Shown: positions 23,193-31,180 of the stretch, piece after piece
Layout: each line of letters begins with the position of its first letter
How positions within the stretch are numbered: position 1 is the first letter of the stretch
NCBI GenBank assembly: GCA_964617665.1
Contig: CAZUAH010000094.1
Span: 1-33,120 of the forward strand
Source of the DNA: JADHUC01 sp964617665
GTDB lineage: Bacteria; Planctomycetota; Planctomycetia; Pirellulales; Pirellulaceae
DNA: 33,120 nt
Direction: 5' to 3'
The notes under the pieces: generated by a model
What the model was told of the DNA's origin: nothing
The model's database searches: none
Seen by the model: only the letters and a program-made list of their open reading frames with translations
Position numbers and translations under genes: made by a program

Positions 23193-24451
23193 CTACTCGC
23201 CAACCGCACAGTAACGCTCCGGTTCCTCGGTTTCGTTTTCGTGGCCCTCGGGGTCTTGTGGATCGCTGGCATCGATCTCGATGCCTAACGCCTCCAAACG
23301 TTGGACCATTGGATTGGAGACGAAGTGATAGTGGATGTCGAGCTCTTCCAGTTTGGCCACTGCTGGGCAAGCCAAGAGATGCTCTGCTCCCTTGTCGCTC
23401 AGGCAGCCTAACGAGAGGTCCAAGACACGCAGGCGTTCGATCAGAGGCGAGTCGACCAGAACGGCAACTACGTCGTCCAATATCTCGCAATTACGCAAGC
23501 CAAGGTGCTTGATTTGAGGATACCCCTCGGAATCGAGCGGGGCTCTAATGTCTTCAATCGTGACGTCTCCTCCGTATAGCTCTGTTCCCAGCCACAACTC
23601 CAATTGTTCCAGTTGTGGCAGATCGGCCGCCGCGATTTCACCTACCACTTCGGCGCTCAAGCCTCCGCTTTCGATAACCAGACGTTTCAACGCCGAGTGG
23701 CTTAGCTCGCCCAGGCTAAGACTACCGCAACCCCGGATCTGAAAATGCTCAAGGTTGGGATAAGCCTCGAAAATGGGCGACACATCGCCGTGTTCGATCC
23801 AAGAAATCTCACATTCGTCGGCCGTCAATTCGCTCAGGAACAATGCCTTCAGGTTCGGGAGTCTATCGCGGACGGCAACAAGCGGCTTGACCATGGGATC
23901 GGTACGCGCTTGTTCCAGCCGATCCCAATTCACGTCGCTGATGATCAGTCCCGGTATGAGATTGGAGTTCGGCTTCGTGATCAACTCGCCCAGCATTGTC
24001 CCAACCCCACCAATCTCGTCCAGCAGTTCCTGCAATGATTCGTCGTCGACTTCCAGTGATTCACCATCATCTTGTCGCAAGCTCGCCTTGCACTCCGGGC
24101 AGCGCCAATATCTGTCTGCTGGAGGCGGGCTCTGCAGTGAGGACAGCGCGGTAACCGAAATCGCTGGATCACGGACCACACAACCGAGGGCAGTGCACCA
24201 AGCACGATTGCCGACACCACCGCAATGGCGACCGCCCACCAGAATGTGCCCGCCACTAGCCCAAACGCGATTCCGACGGCCACACCCAGCAGCATCCCGA
24301 CGCATCCTAGCATTTCTACCTGAACCGGTTGGCGGTCTGGCACTGCGGAAACGCGATACACCGTGTTAGCAGGGTCTTTCAACGGCACCGTAGGATCAAA
24401 ATCTCAAACTGGATATCCGGCGAATTCGGTCACGTGTTCGTGGATGCTCAT
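23193..24451 (-). pseudogene. Second STM4015 paralogue, interrupted: in-frame TGA, inserted membrane/zinc-ribbon segment and frameshift
   Basis: The start is ATG 24451 with GGAGG six bases upstream. The first codons, MSIHEHVTEFAGYPV, match the intact copy's MTIDEHVATFAGMPV; then comes TGA (24404-24406), and the same frame continues DFDP...NTVYRV, matching EYDP...GTVSRL. Next is a segment absent from the intact copy: two membrane helices (about codons 47-98) and half a zinc ribbon, CPHC at 103-106. Near 24110-24135 the frame shifts; the other half, RYWRCPECKASL, is in a different frame. From there to 23193 an LRR region parallel to the intact copy is undamaged and ends ERYCAVGE. Gain of one base would restore the zinc ribbon. 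It could be a decaying fused gene, recoded, or carry sequencing errors. Last gene after STM4014. Confidence 0.75.
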
Positions 24452-24457
24452 CGTCCG

Positions 24458-24462
24458 CCTCC
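24458..24462 (-). promoter_or_regulatory. Ribosome binding site deciding the start of the interrupted STM4015 copy
   Basis: GGAGG on the minus strand, six bases before ATG 24451 and just after the STM4014 stop. It shows that translation was meant to start at 24451, ahead of the TGA at codon 16, and not at the in-frame GTG at 24388 or an out-of-frame ATG at 24305. Confidence 0.7.
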
Positions 24463-24475
24463 AATGCAAATGGAC

Positions 24476-25672
24476 TCAATACGCCGTAGTTTCCATTTGG
24501 TTCAGAACAACCTCGACTTCGGCAGTGTAGGTGTCCTTGCCCTCGCACAGTACATCGGGGAGCAAATCGCCAAAAGCATTGACCTCCAGCACGGCATGCC
24601 TGCGGAATCCGGGAGATAGGCAGATGTCGATCCCCGCGTACAGCGTGTCCGGAAATAACTCCATCGTTCGCTCGCACGCAGCAAGCACTTCCGACCATCG
24701 TTCGGCGCCCATGCGCTGCCGTAATTCCGCGACGTCGCCCCGTCGGTTGCCAAGATGGAGGTTTGTCATTGGACCATGGCTTTTTCGCACGACCACATGC
24801 CGGTCGGCGCCACCTATCACCACCACGCGCAGATCAAACGTGGCTTTGCCCAATGACGCCTTCGGCAACCATTCTTCGACATGTACTCGCTGCTGGCAAA
24901 GTGTATCGACCACAGTCTGGATGTCGCTTGCATCAGTGTAGCAACGTGGCCGAAGCGAGTTGTAGAGCCGTACCTCTCCGTTTTCGCGAACCAATTCGGC
25001 GGTGGTTACCGCTCGCTGTCGCTTTCCGTTTCGATACAGAGCCACGACGCCCGAAGCCGACGAGCCGTGCGCAAGCTTGACGAACACTCGTCGCTTGCCT
25101 GATCTTTCCATGTGGTGAACGAGTTCGTCGTACGATTGAATCCGCCCAAGCGATTCCGGGACGGGGATGCCGGCTTGGCGACACAACGAATGGCAACGGC
25201 ATTTGTCGAACATGATTGCCACATCTGACGGTTGGTTCATCAGCGTGACGGCTTCACAGTCATCCAATTCCCGGTCAATTCGACCGAGCAGACGATGAAA
25301 ACCCAGATAACACTGCCGCGAGTTCAGGATAAGCCCACGATCGAACTCCAGTTCGTTGACTTGATTGCGTGACAGGTAGGGGCAACTCTCCTCACGAGCA
25401 GCATCGGCTCCGGCAGCCAAGAGTCGCCTTTCTACATCGAAGTTCTCGCCTGGAGATTCAAGGCGTACGATCGTCTGCGGTCGGACCACACTCCGCAACG
25501 TGACTCGCTCCTCGAGCAGGTCCAAATAGGAAACGATGGTAGCGGGCTCGAGGTCAAAACGGCCCAATGCCCTTTGGAAGAGGTCGATTCGCCGATTCTC
25601 CGGGTTGCCGATCACGACGAATCGCGGTCGCAAATTGGATGGACAGTTAGGGCGATTCACGTGGCTCGCCAT
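24476..25672 (-). CDS. STM4014-family ATP-grasp protein
   Basis: The 398-residue protein is ATP-grasp-like: an N-terminal domain (RFVVIGNPENRRIDLF), a middle region with MFDKCRCHSLCRQAGIPVPESL (typical of the ATP-grasp pre-domain), the nucleotide-binding strand KRRVFVKLAHGSSASGVVAL, and the C-terminal half with FDLRVVVIGGADRHVVVRKS and the metal-binding end YAGIDIC...AVLEVNAFGDLLP, where E and N are magnesium ligands. ATP-grasp enzymes join a carboxylate to an amine or thiol through an acyl phosphate, so this is the likely ligase of the STM4011-4015 set. It starts four bases after the preceding membrane gene and ends 24 bases before the STM4015 paralogue. Confidence 0.88.
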   Translation of the reverse strand: MASHVNRPNCPSNLRPRFVVIGNPENRRIDLFQRALGRFDLEPATIVSYLDLLEERVTLRSVVRPQTIVRLESPGENFDVERRLLAAGADAAREESCPYLSRNQVNELEFDRGLILNSRQCYLGFHRLLGRIDRELDDCEAVTLMNQPSDVAIMFDKCRCHSLCRQAGIPVPESLGRIQSYDELVHHMERSGKRRVFVKLAHGSSASGVVALYRNGKRQRAVTTAELVRENGEVRLYNSLRPRCYTDASDIQTVVDTLCQQRVHVEEWLPKASLGKATFDLRVVVIGGADRHVVVRKSHGPMTNLHLGNRRGDVAELRQRMGAERWSEVLAACERTMELFPDTLYAGIDICLSPGFRRHAVLEVNAFGDLLPDVLCEGKDTYTAEVEVVLNQMETTAY

Positions 25673-25676
25673 AAGA

Positions 25677-26102
25677 TCACATCCCGAAGAACTTCCTGGT
25701 CTCGTCTTTTATCCAAAAGATCAGCAGGGGAATAGCTGCGGGCATACAGCAAGCGCTGGTCATGCCGATCGCGATGGCAATGATTCCGACAATCCAACCG
25801 AAGCGGTTCTTGGGGAGAAATGGTGCAATGCCGTAAAGCAGCATCAGCGGGACGCCGACGGTGGGCAAGACTACCCCGTAAATTCGGACTTCCATGGCAT
25901 CCACACTTGGATCTGCTTCGATGATGTCGTCGGCAAACATGAAGAGGAGTACGCCGCCCACTATGCAGGCCAGATACAGCAGGGCCATGAAGACACAGTA
26001 GATCACGTACCAAGTCCAGACGGTCGGCTTCTCCGCTGGCTGCTGGACGCGCGGTTCCGATTGGTAGGACGGAGGCTGATACGGCGAAGGATAGTCGGAC
26101 AT
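25677..26102 (-). CDS. Small membrane protein with proline-rich N-terminus
   Basis: A 141-residue protein: a cytoplasmic Pro/Tyr/Gln-rich N-terminus (SDYPSPYQPPSYQSEP) and three or four membrane segments (WTWYVIYCVFMALLYLACIVGGVLLFMF, IYGVVLPTVGVPLMLLYGI, GWIVGIIAIAIGMTSACC, PAAIPLLIFWI). This layout is common among planctomycete proteins of unknown function. First gene of the minus-strand operon with STM4014 (gap of four bases) and the STM4015 paralogue. Only a weak GGGA precedes the ATG. Divergent from the cysteine desulfurase gene. I cannot assign a function. Confidence 0.7.
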   Translation of the reverse strand: MSDYPSPYQPPSYQSEPRVQQPAEKPTVWTWYVIYCVFMALLYLACIVGGVLLFMFADDIIEADPSVDAMEVRIYGVVLPTVGVPLMLLYGIAPFLPKNRFGWIVGIIAIAIGMTSACCMPAAIPLLIFWIKDETRKFFGM

Positions 26103-26216
26103 GGTTCGTCGAATCCCAAAAGTGCCTGTTTCGTTCGAGTATGTCGCGTATTATGATCTGTAGAAAGGCAACACTTCTAGTGGTGGAGCCAAATCTCTAT
26201 CCCTTCGACGGCTGTT

Positions 26217-27413
26217 ATGGTGAACACACCGGTCTACATGGACAACCAGGCTACCACGCGGGTCGATCCTCGCGTGGTCGATGCCATGTTGCCGTTTTTC
26301 GGCGAGAGATACGGCAACGCGGGCAGCACTAGCCACGTGTTCGGCTGGGATGCCAAGGACGCGGTCGATGCGGCACGCGAGACGATCGCTCGGTCGATCG
26401 GTGCGACGCCCCGGGAGATTGTGTTCACCAGTGGGGCCACCGAGAGCAACAATCTGGCGATCCGCGGCGTCTGCGATCGGTCACGGCGCAAGGGCAATCA
26501 CATTGTCAGCGTCGTCACCGAACACAAGGCCGTACTCGACCCGCTGGCCAAGTTGGAACGACGAGGCTTTGAGATCACATTATTGCCGGTCAGGCAGAAC
26601 GGTGAACGGGACGCGGGCGCAATCGATGTCGGACAACTCGCCGACGCGATCCGTGACGATACCGTCCTGGTCTCGGTGATGTTGGCCAATAACGAAATAG
26701 GCGTGATTCATCCGCTGGCCGAGATCGGCCGCATTTGTAAACAACAAAGCGTGCTTCTGCACTGCGACGCTACACAGGCGGTCGGCAGAATGGCGGTCGA
26801 TGTGGAACAACTCCAGGTCGATTTGGTGAGCTTTTCGGGGCACAAGATCTATGGCCCCAAGGGTATTGGCGCTTTGTATGTGCGTCGACGTGCGCCCAGC
26901 GTGCGTCTGGAATCTCAGATCGATGGCGGTCGTCAGGAAAGGGGCCTGCGAAGCGGGACGCTAAATGTGCCAGGCATCGTGGGGTTGGCCCGAGCGATTC
27001 AGTTGTGTGCGGACGAGATGCCGGCCGAGCCGGAGCGGTTGTGTTGCCTGCGCGATCGCCTGTTCGATGGTCTGAAGACGAAAATCAGAGGCGTCGAGTT
27101 GAACGGCCCCGCGCTGGACGATCCAGATGTGCATCTGAGCGGCAATCTGAATTGCAGCTTTGCCGGCGTGGACGGTGAAGCGCTAATGATGAGCATGCGC
27201 GACCTGGCTGTTTCGAGCGGCAGCGCGTGCACATCGGCCGACCCGGCGCCCAGCCACGTGCTGCGAGCGATTGGGCTGAGCGACGATCTGACGCGAGCAA
27301 GCTTGCGGTTCAGCTTGGGGCGCTTCAATACACTTGAAGAAGTGGACTTTGCCATTCAGACCGTCGCCGAGGCGGTCGAGCGTTTGAGAAGTCTGAGTTG
27401 CACGATGGGATGA
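26217..27413 (+). CDS. Cysteine desulfurase (IscS/NifS family)
   Basis: A PLP enzyme that takes sulfur from L-cysteine as a persulfide for iron-sulfur clusters, thio-tRNA or other sulfur uses. The 398-residue protein begins with the family start VYMDNQATTRVDPRV, has GATESNNLAIRG, HCDATQAVG, the PLP lysine in SFSGHKIYGPKGIG (K210) and the active-site loop SSGSACTSADPAPSHVL (C338). The long loop is of the group I (IscS/NifS) type. ATG 26217 lacks a clear ribosome binding site; a TATTAT at 26149-26154 could be a -10 element. It precedes a PLD-like gene by six bases. It might provide clusters for the two radical SAM enzymes nearby, but this is conjecture. Confidence 0.93.
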   Translation: MVNTPVYMDNQATTRVDPRVVDAMLPFFGERYGNAGSTSHVFGWDAKDAVDAARETIARSIGATPREIVFTSGATESNNLAIRGVCDRSRRKGNHIVSVVTEHKAVLDPLAKLERRGFEITLLPVRQNGERDAGAIDVGQLADAIRDDTVLVSVMLANNEIGVIHPLAEIGRICKQQSVLLHCDATQAVGRMAVDVEQLQVDLVSFSGHKIYGPKGIGALYVRRRAPSVRLESQIDGGRQERGLRSGTLNVPGIVGLARAIQLCADEMPAEPERLCCLRDRLFDGLKTKIRGVELNGPALDDPDVHLSGNLNCSFAGVDGEALMMSMRDLAVSSGSACTSADPAPSHVLRAIGLSDDLTRASLRFSLGRFNTLEEVDFAIQTVAEAVERLRSLSCTMG

Positions 27414-27419
27414 TCCTTT

Positions 27420-28103
27420 ATGGCCTCCGATGAATTCGACAAGATCCTGAAGCACACACTCAGCGACTATCGCGTATCACGCGGAGAACGACGCGTGCTC
27501 AATTCGGTACTGGAGGAAATGGGTGCCGATGAGCACAAGTGCGCGTTTCTGCGGAATCGGGCGTTCGAGATTGCTCGCAATGAGGTTATGGGACCCGAGG
27601 CCGATGCTGTGCTGCATTGGCTGGAGGACGTAATCAAGATCCTGCAACCGAAGGCGGACGTTTCGACGCCTTCCCCCAAAGCCTATTTCAGCCCTGGCGA
27701 AAAATGTGTGAATGCGATTACCGGGCTATTGAAGCAGACACGGCGTGCCGCCGATATTTGCGTGTTTACCATCACGGACAATCGTATCTCTGACGCAATC
27801 GCGGAAGCCCATCGTCGGCGAGTCGATGTCCGCATCATCACCGACAACGACAAAGCTGAAGACCGCGGCTCGGACGTCCATCGACTTCGCGATGCGGGAA
27901 TCCCCGTCCGCGTAGATCGCACCAGCAATCACATGCACCACAAGTTTGCTATTTTCGACAAATCTCGCGTCGCGACGGGCAGTTATAACTGGACTCGCAG
28001 CGCTGCGGAATACAATGAAGAGAATCTTGTGGTGTCGTATGACACTGGCCTGGTCAGGCAGTTTGGTGACGAGTTCCAGAAGCTGTGGGACAGTCTGGCG
28101 TGA
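27420..28103 (+). CDS. Single-HKD phospholipase D-like protein
   Basis: The 227-residue protein has a helical N-terminus (about 1-75: DKILKHTLSDYRVSRGERRVLNSVL, TerB-like in appearance) and a PLD domain (about 85-225) with one HKD motif, HHKFAIFD (H173, K175, D180), followed by TGSYNWT and an EENLVV Glu/Asn. One-HKD proteins such as bacterial Nuc or mitochondrial PLD6 act as homodimers and cut nucleic acids or phospholipids. There is no signal peptide, so a cytoplasmic nuclease or phosphodiesterase is likely. It follows the cysteine desulfurase by six bases with no promoter between, so the two are probably co-transcribed. Confidence 0.85.
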   Translation: MASDEFDKILKHTLSDYRVSRGERRVLNSVLEEMGADEHKCAFLRNRAFEIARNEVMGPEADAVLHWLEDVIKILQPKADVSTPSPKAYFSPGEKCVNAITGLLKQTRRAADICVFTITDNRISDAIAEAHRRRVDVRIITDNDKAEDRGSDVHRLRDAGIPVRVDRTSNHMHHKFAIFDKSRVATGSYNWTRSAAEYNEENLVVSYDTGLVRQFGDEFQKLWDSLA

Positions 28104-28145
28104 GAGAAATGACCAAGGACCAAGCCCGAATGACGGGACTCGTGT

Positions 28146-28254
28146 CGTAGTGGTGGCTTCCAGCCGCCACCGGGCAAAACCAAGTGTGGCGGCTGGAAGC
28201 CCCCCCTCCGCTTTTCACTTTGGCGGGGGGCCCTCTCCCCCCCACCCCACTACG
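28146..28254. repeat. Nested palindromic repeat element, 109 bp
   Basis: Outer 8-bp arms CGTAGTGG (28146-28153) and CCACTACG (28247-28254) enclose a perfect 16-bp inverted repeat with arms at 28155-28170 and 28186-28201 (loop 15 bases). Between the inner hairpin and the right outer arm are C-runs and a G-run (28225-28230) that can form another stem. No coding frame is convincing here. Nested palindromes with matching ends fit a small mobile or REP-like repeat; I believe similar sequences are frequent in planctomycete intergenic regions, but I cannot verify this here. It lies downstream of the PLD-like gene and upstream of the sigma factor gene. Confidence 0.8.
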
Positions 28255-28392
28255 TGATAATGCGACGAATACAGGATCGAACGATTCTAAGTCGTTTGGT
28301 CTATTCGTCTTATGTCTCGCTCGCGAAAATATTTCTGAGAAAGTGCGCCTAACCGGGCTCTGGTTTTAGCCTATTACCATTAAGCGGCGAAT

Positions 28393-29007
28393 ATGGACTC
28401 GTTCACTCCGGACGAATTGATCGCAAGAGCTCGCGCCGGCAGCGACGAGGCGTTCGGGTTGTTGTTGGATCGATACCGACCCTACTTGCGTCTGTTGGCG
28501 CAGCGCGGGCTTGGCACCGACGTTCAGTCGCGAGTCGACCCTTCGGATGTCGTGCAACGAGCATTCTTGGATGCTCATCGCGACTGGTCGGGATTCCGCG
28601 GTCAAGCCGAGCCGGAGTTGGTGGCGTGGTTGCGGCGCATTTTGGAGAACAATGTATCTGAGACCGTGGGCGAGCACGTCCGGGCGCAGAAACGATCGAC
28701 GCGAAAGGAGAAATCACTGACGGAGTCGGGCGATAGGGCCATGGCTTCGAATTTGGCAGCGGACCAGTCGTCCCCAAGTCAGCGCGCCATGCGCAGTGAG
28801 GCTGCCGTGTATCTGGCTCAAGCGGTTGATACGCTGCCAGAGGACCAACGCGAGGCGATACGACTTCGATATATGGAAGGCTGGACTTTGACGCAGATCG
28901 CGGAACGCTTCGAGCGATCGCAGGTTGCGGTTGCGGGCCTGCTGAAACGTGGCCTGCGCGGCTTGCGCAACTACTTCGACGGGGCTTCCAGTGGTGACCT
29001 GCTCTGA
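28393..29007 (+). CDS. ECF-type sigma factor, planctomycete family
   Basis: A 204-residue sigma-70 family protein. Region 2 (about 18-95) has LLLDRYRPYLRLLAQRGLG, VDPSDVVQRAFLDAHRDWSGFRG and AWLRRILENN, which is the pattern of the planctomycete ECF family (as in TIGR02984). Region 4 (about 140-195) has LPEDQREAIRLRYMEGWTLTQIAERF followed by the recognition helix SQVAVAGLLKRGLRGLRNY. There is no anti-sigma gene; a transmembrane Ser/Thr kinase gene follows within 16 bases, an arrangement common in Planctomycetes, suggesting regulation by phosphorylation. No ribosome binding site is obvious at the ATG. Confidence 0.93.
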   Translation: MDSFTPDELIARARAGSDEAFGLLLDRYRPYLRLLAQRGLGTDVQSRVDPSDVVQRAFLDAHRDWSGFRGQAEPELVAWLRRILENNVSETVGEHVRAQKRSTRKEKSLTESGDRAMASNLAADQSSPSQRAMRSEAAVYLAQAVDTLPEDQREAIRLRYMEGWTLTQIAERFERSQVAVAGLLKRGLRGLRNYFDGASSGDLL

Positions 29008-29023
29008 CGACAAGGCGGGAAAC

Positions 29024-31165
29024 GTGAATCGCGAAGAGCAACTTGATCAGGTGATGGCCGAGTACATTCGACGCGTTGACGCTGGCGAGCGCGTTGATCG
29101 CGAGCAGTTCTTGAACGCGAATCCAGACGTAAGAGATGAATTGGACGAGCTGCTGGGCATGGCCGACAAAGTCGAGCAGATGGCTGGGCCTGTGATCAGT
29201 TGCGACCAGGCCGATTCGGAGCAGGAAGTCGACTTCGCCACCGACTCGGATCTGCACGAAACGATCACACACACTCCCGAATCCACTTCCCCGGTAGATG
29301 CACCGGCTGAACGCTTGCCTCGCCGATGTGGCAAGTACGAGCTTCTCGAGGTGCTGGGCCGCGGCGGTATGGGCGTCGTCTACAAAGCGCGGCAGGTCAA
29401 TTTAAAACGAATGGTCGCCGTCAAAATGATCCTCGAAGGTCGATTGGCGTCGACCAGCGACATACAGAGATTCCGCATCGAGGCCCAAGCAGCCGGCCGC
29501 CTTTCACACTCGAACGTGGTTACCGTCTACGAAATCGGCGAATTGGACGGTCGCCATTACTACTCAATGGACTATATCGACGGCCTCAGCTTGGCTGATC
29601 TCGTGCGAGCCGGGCCGCAGGATTCCAGAAACGCTGCTCGTTACCTTCAGACCATCGCCGAGGCTATTCATCTTGCGCACGAGAATGGAATCCTGCATCG
29701 CGATCTGAAGCCCGCGAACGTGCTGATCGACCGCGACGACGAACCGCACGTAACCGACTTCGGTCTGGCGAAGCTGGCGGGCGACGACAGCGGTCTGACG
29801 CTCTCGGGCGCCACACTGGGTACACCAAGTTACATGTCGCCGGAACAAGCTGCTGGTAACCGGAGGAAAGTGAACCGCACAAGCGATGTCTACTCTTTGG
29901 GTGCTATTCTGTACGCGTTGCTCACCGGAGGGCCACCGTTCCGAAAGGAGACGGTGGTCGAGACGATGTTCGACGTGGTCCACACGGACGCCACGCCGCC
30001 TCGGGCGATGAATTCGATTGTGGATCGTGACCTGGAGACGATTTGCCTGAAGTGCCTCCAAAAACGACCTGGACGTCGCTATCAAACGGCGAAGGCACTA
30101 GCCGAAGATTTAGGGCGGTATCTGCGCGATGAGCCGATCAATGCCAAGCCAGTGGGATGGATGACGCACACTGCGCGATGGATACGCAACGTGCCAATGA
30201 TTGCTGCCTCAACCGGCGGAAGGGCTGTCAAGCCCTCACGTTCGCAACTCAGGGCAAACGCAGCGATCATCTTGGTCCTCCTGATGTCGGTGGTGGCCTT
30301 TACTTTGTATCGAGTCCTGCCGAGACCGCTGCCGAGACGCATTCGAATTGCATCCGCCATGGTAGGTGGTGTGTATCACGATTTTGGCGAAGCTTATGGG
30401 GCATTGCTCGGCGGTTGTACCAAGCGATCAGTGAGCGCCCTGCCGACCAAAGGCTCCGTGGAAAATGCCAGGCTACTCTTGTCGCGTGAGACGGAAGTGG
30501 CCCTGCTTCAAGAAAATGCGATCGCCGACGAGCAGGTCGCCGTCGTGGCACCGCTGTACTATGAAGTGGTTCATTTCGTCGTGCGCAAAGACCGGGGGAT
30601 CACTGCTCTGGATGACTTGGCGGACAGGAACGTGTCGTTAGGACGGATCGATTCCGGCATGCGGCTCAATTCGCTCAAAATCCTGGAAGTGCACGGCACG
30701 TTGCCGATAGAGCGTCTCGGCAAGACCAACGCCTATTTCACCGACCTGCTCAAAGGCGAAGACCTGGATGCGGCGATCGTTACCATAGGGCCACAAGACG
30801 ATGAGCTGCGGAAACTCCTGTCCAGCGGGCAGTTCGAGTTGCTTTCGCTGGACGAGGCACTAATCGAGAAGGTCTCGCGCGTTCCAAGCTTTCGCCCGTA
30901 CACGATCCGTAAAGGTAGCCTCCAAACCGGAACAGGCGACGTTGTCCCGGTCCCAGCGGCGGACGTGCGCTCGCTGGCAACGGCGACATTTCTCACCGTC
31001 CGGCGCGATGCCCCAGACGTGCTGGTGCGGAAGATGCTGGAGACCCTTTACGGTGAAAACACTCTGGTGAAGGACTTTGGGCTGATTACCGCTGACGAAG
31101 CCGTTCATTGGCGTGAATTCGCTCTGCACCCGGCAGCGTCCGAGTTTTTCTCCCAGAAGGAGTAG
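29024..31165 (+). CDS. Transmembrane Ser/Thr kinase with a TAXI-type solute-binding domain
   Basis: The GTG at 29024 gives NREEQLDQVMAEYIRRVDAG, the usual N-terminus of planctomycete kinases; earlier GTGs at 28991 and 28994 are alternatives. The product has 713 residues. An acidic N-terminal region (1-95) is followed by a complete kinase domain (about 105-365): GRGGMGVVYKA, catalytic K134, HRDLKPAN (D227), DFG (D245), GTPSYMSPEQ. One membrane helix is at about 413-433. The outer part (about 440-700) resembles TAXI-family TRAP transporter receptors: IRIASAMVGGVYHDFGEAYG, ALLQENAI, LADRNVSLGRIDSGMR, LDAAIVTIGP. Outside ligand binding may control kinase activity, with the adjacent sigma factor as possible target. 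No TRAP permease gene is present in the window. Confidence 0.9.
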   Translation: MNREEQLDQVMAEYIRRVDAGERVDREQFLNANPDVRDELDELLGMADKVEQMAGPVISCDQADSEQEVDFATDSDLHETITHTPESTSPVDAPAERLPRRCGKYELLEVLGRGGMGVVYKARQVNLKRMVAVKMILEGRLASTSDIQRFRIEAQAAGRLSHSNVVTVYEIGELDGRHYYSMDYIDGLSLADLVRAGPQDSRNAARYLQTIAEAIHLAHENGILHRDLKPANVLIDRDDEPHVTDFGLAKLAGDDSGLTLSGATLGTPSYMSPEQAAGNRRKVNRTSDVYSLGAILYALLTGGPPFRKETVVETMFDVVHTDATPPRAMNSIVDRDLETICLKCLQKRPGRRYQTAKALAEDLGRYLRDEPINAKPVGWMTHTARWIRNVPMIAASTGGRAVKPSRSQLRANAAIILVLLMSVVAFTLYRVLPRPLPRRIRIASAMVGGVYHDFGEAYGALLGGCTKRSVSALPTKGSVENARLLLSRETEVALLQENAIADEQVAVVAPLYYEVVHFVVRKDRGITALDDLADRNVSLGRIDSGMRLNSLKILEVHGTLPIERLGKTNAYFTDLLKGEDLDAAIVTIGPQDDELRKLLSSGQFELLSLDEALIEKVSRVPSFRPYTIRKGSLQTGTGDVVPVPAADVRSLATATFLTVRRDAPDVLVRKMLETLYGENTLVKDFGLITADEAVHWREFALHPAASEFFSQKE

Positions 31166-31180
31166 GAACGGCTGCAGATT

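Noticed and set aside
23193..24305. Intact 370-residue STM4015 copy starting at ATG 24305
   Set aside because: The first ~60 residues in this frame are antisense-like, Arg/Gly-rich sequence out of frame with the membrane segment; homology begins only at the RYWRCPEC part.
23981..24388. Separate small membrane protein gene starting at GTG 24388
   Set aside because: It has no ribosome binding site, the frame continues upstream (past a TGA) into the STM4015 N-terminus with its own GGAGG-ATG, and the second half of its zinc ribbon is in the frame of the following LRR part, so it is better seen as part of the interrupted gene.
24404..24406. In-frame TGA read as selenocysteine
   Set aside because: The aligned residue in the intact copy is His, not Cys, I see no obvious bacterial SECIS-type hairpin directly after it, and a second lesion (frameshift) lies downstream; decay or sequence error is simpler.
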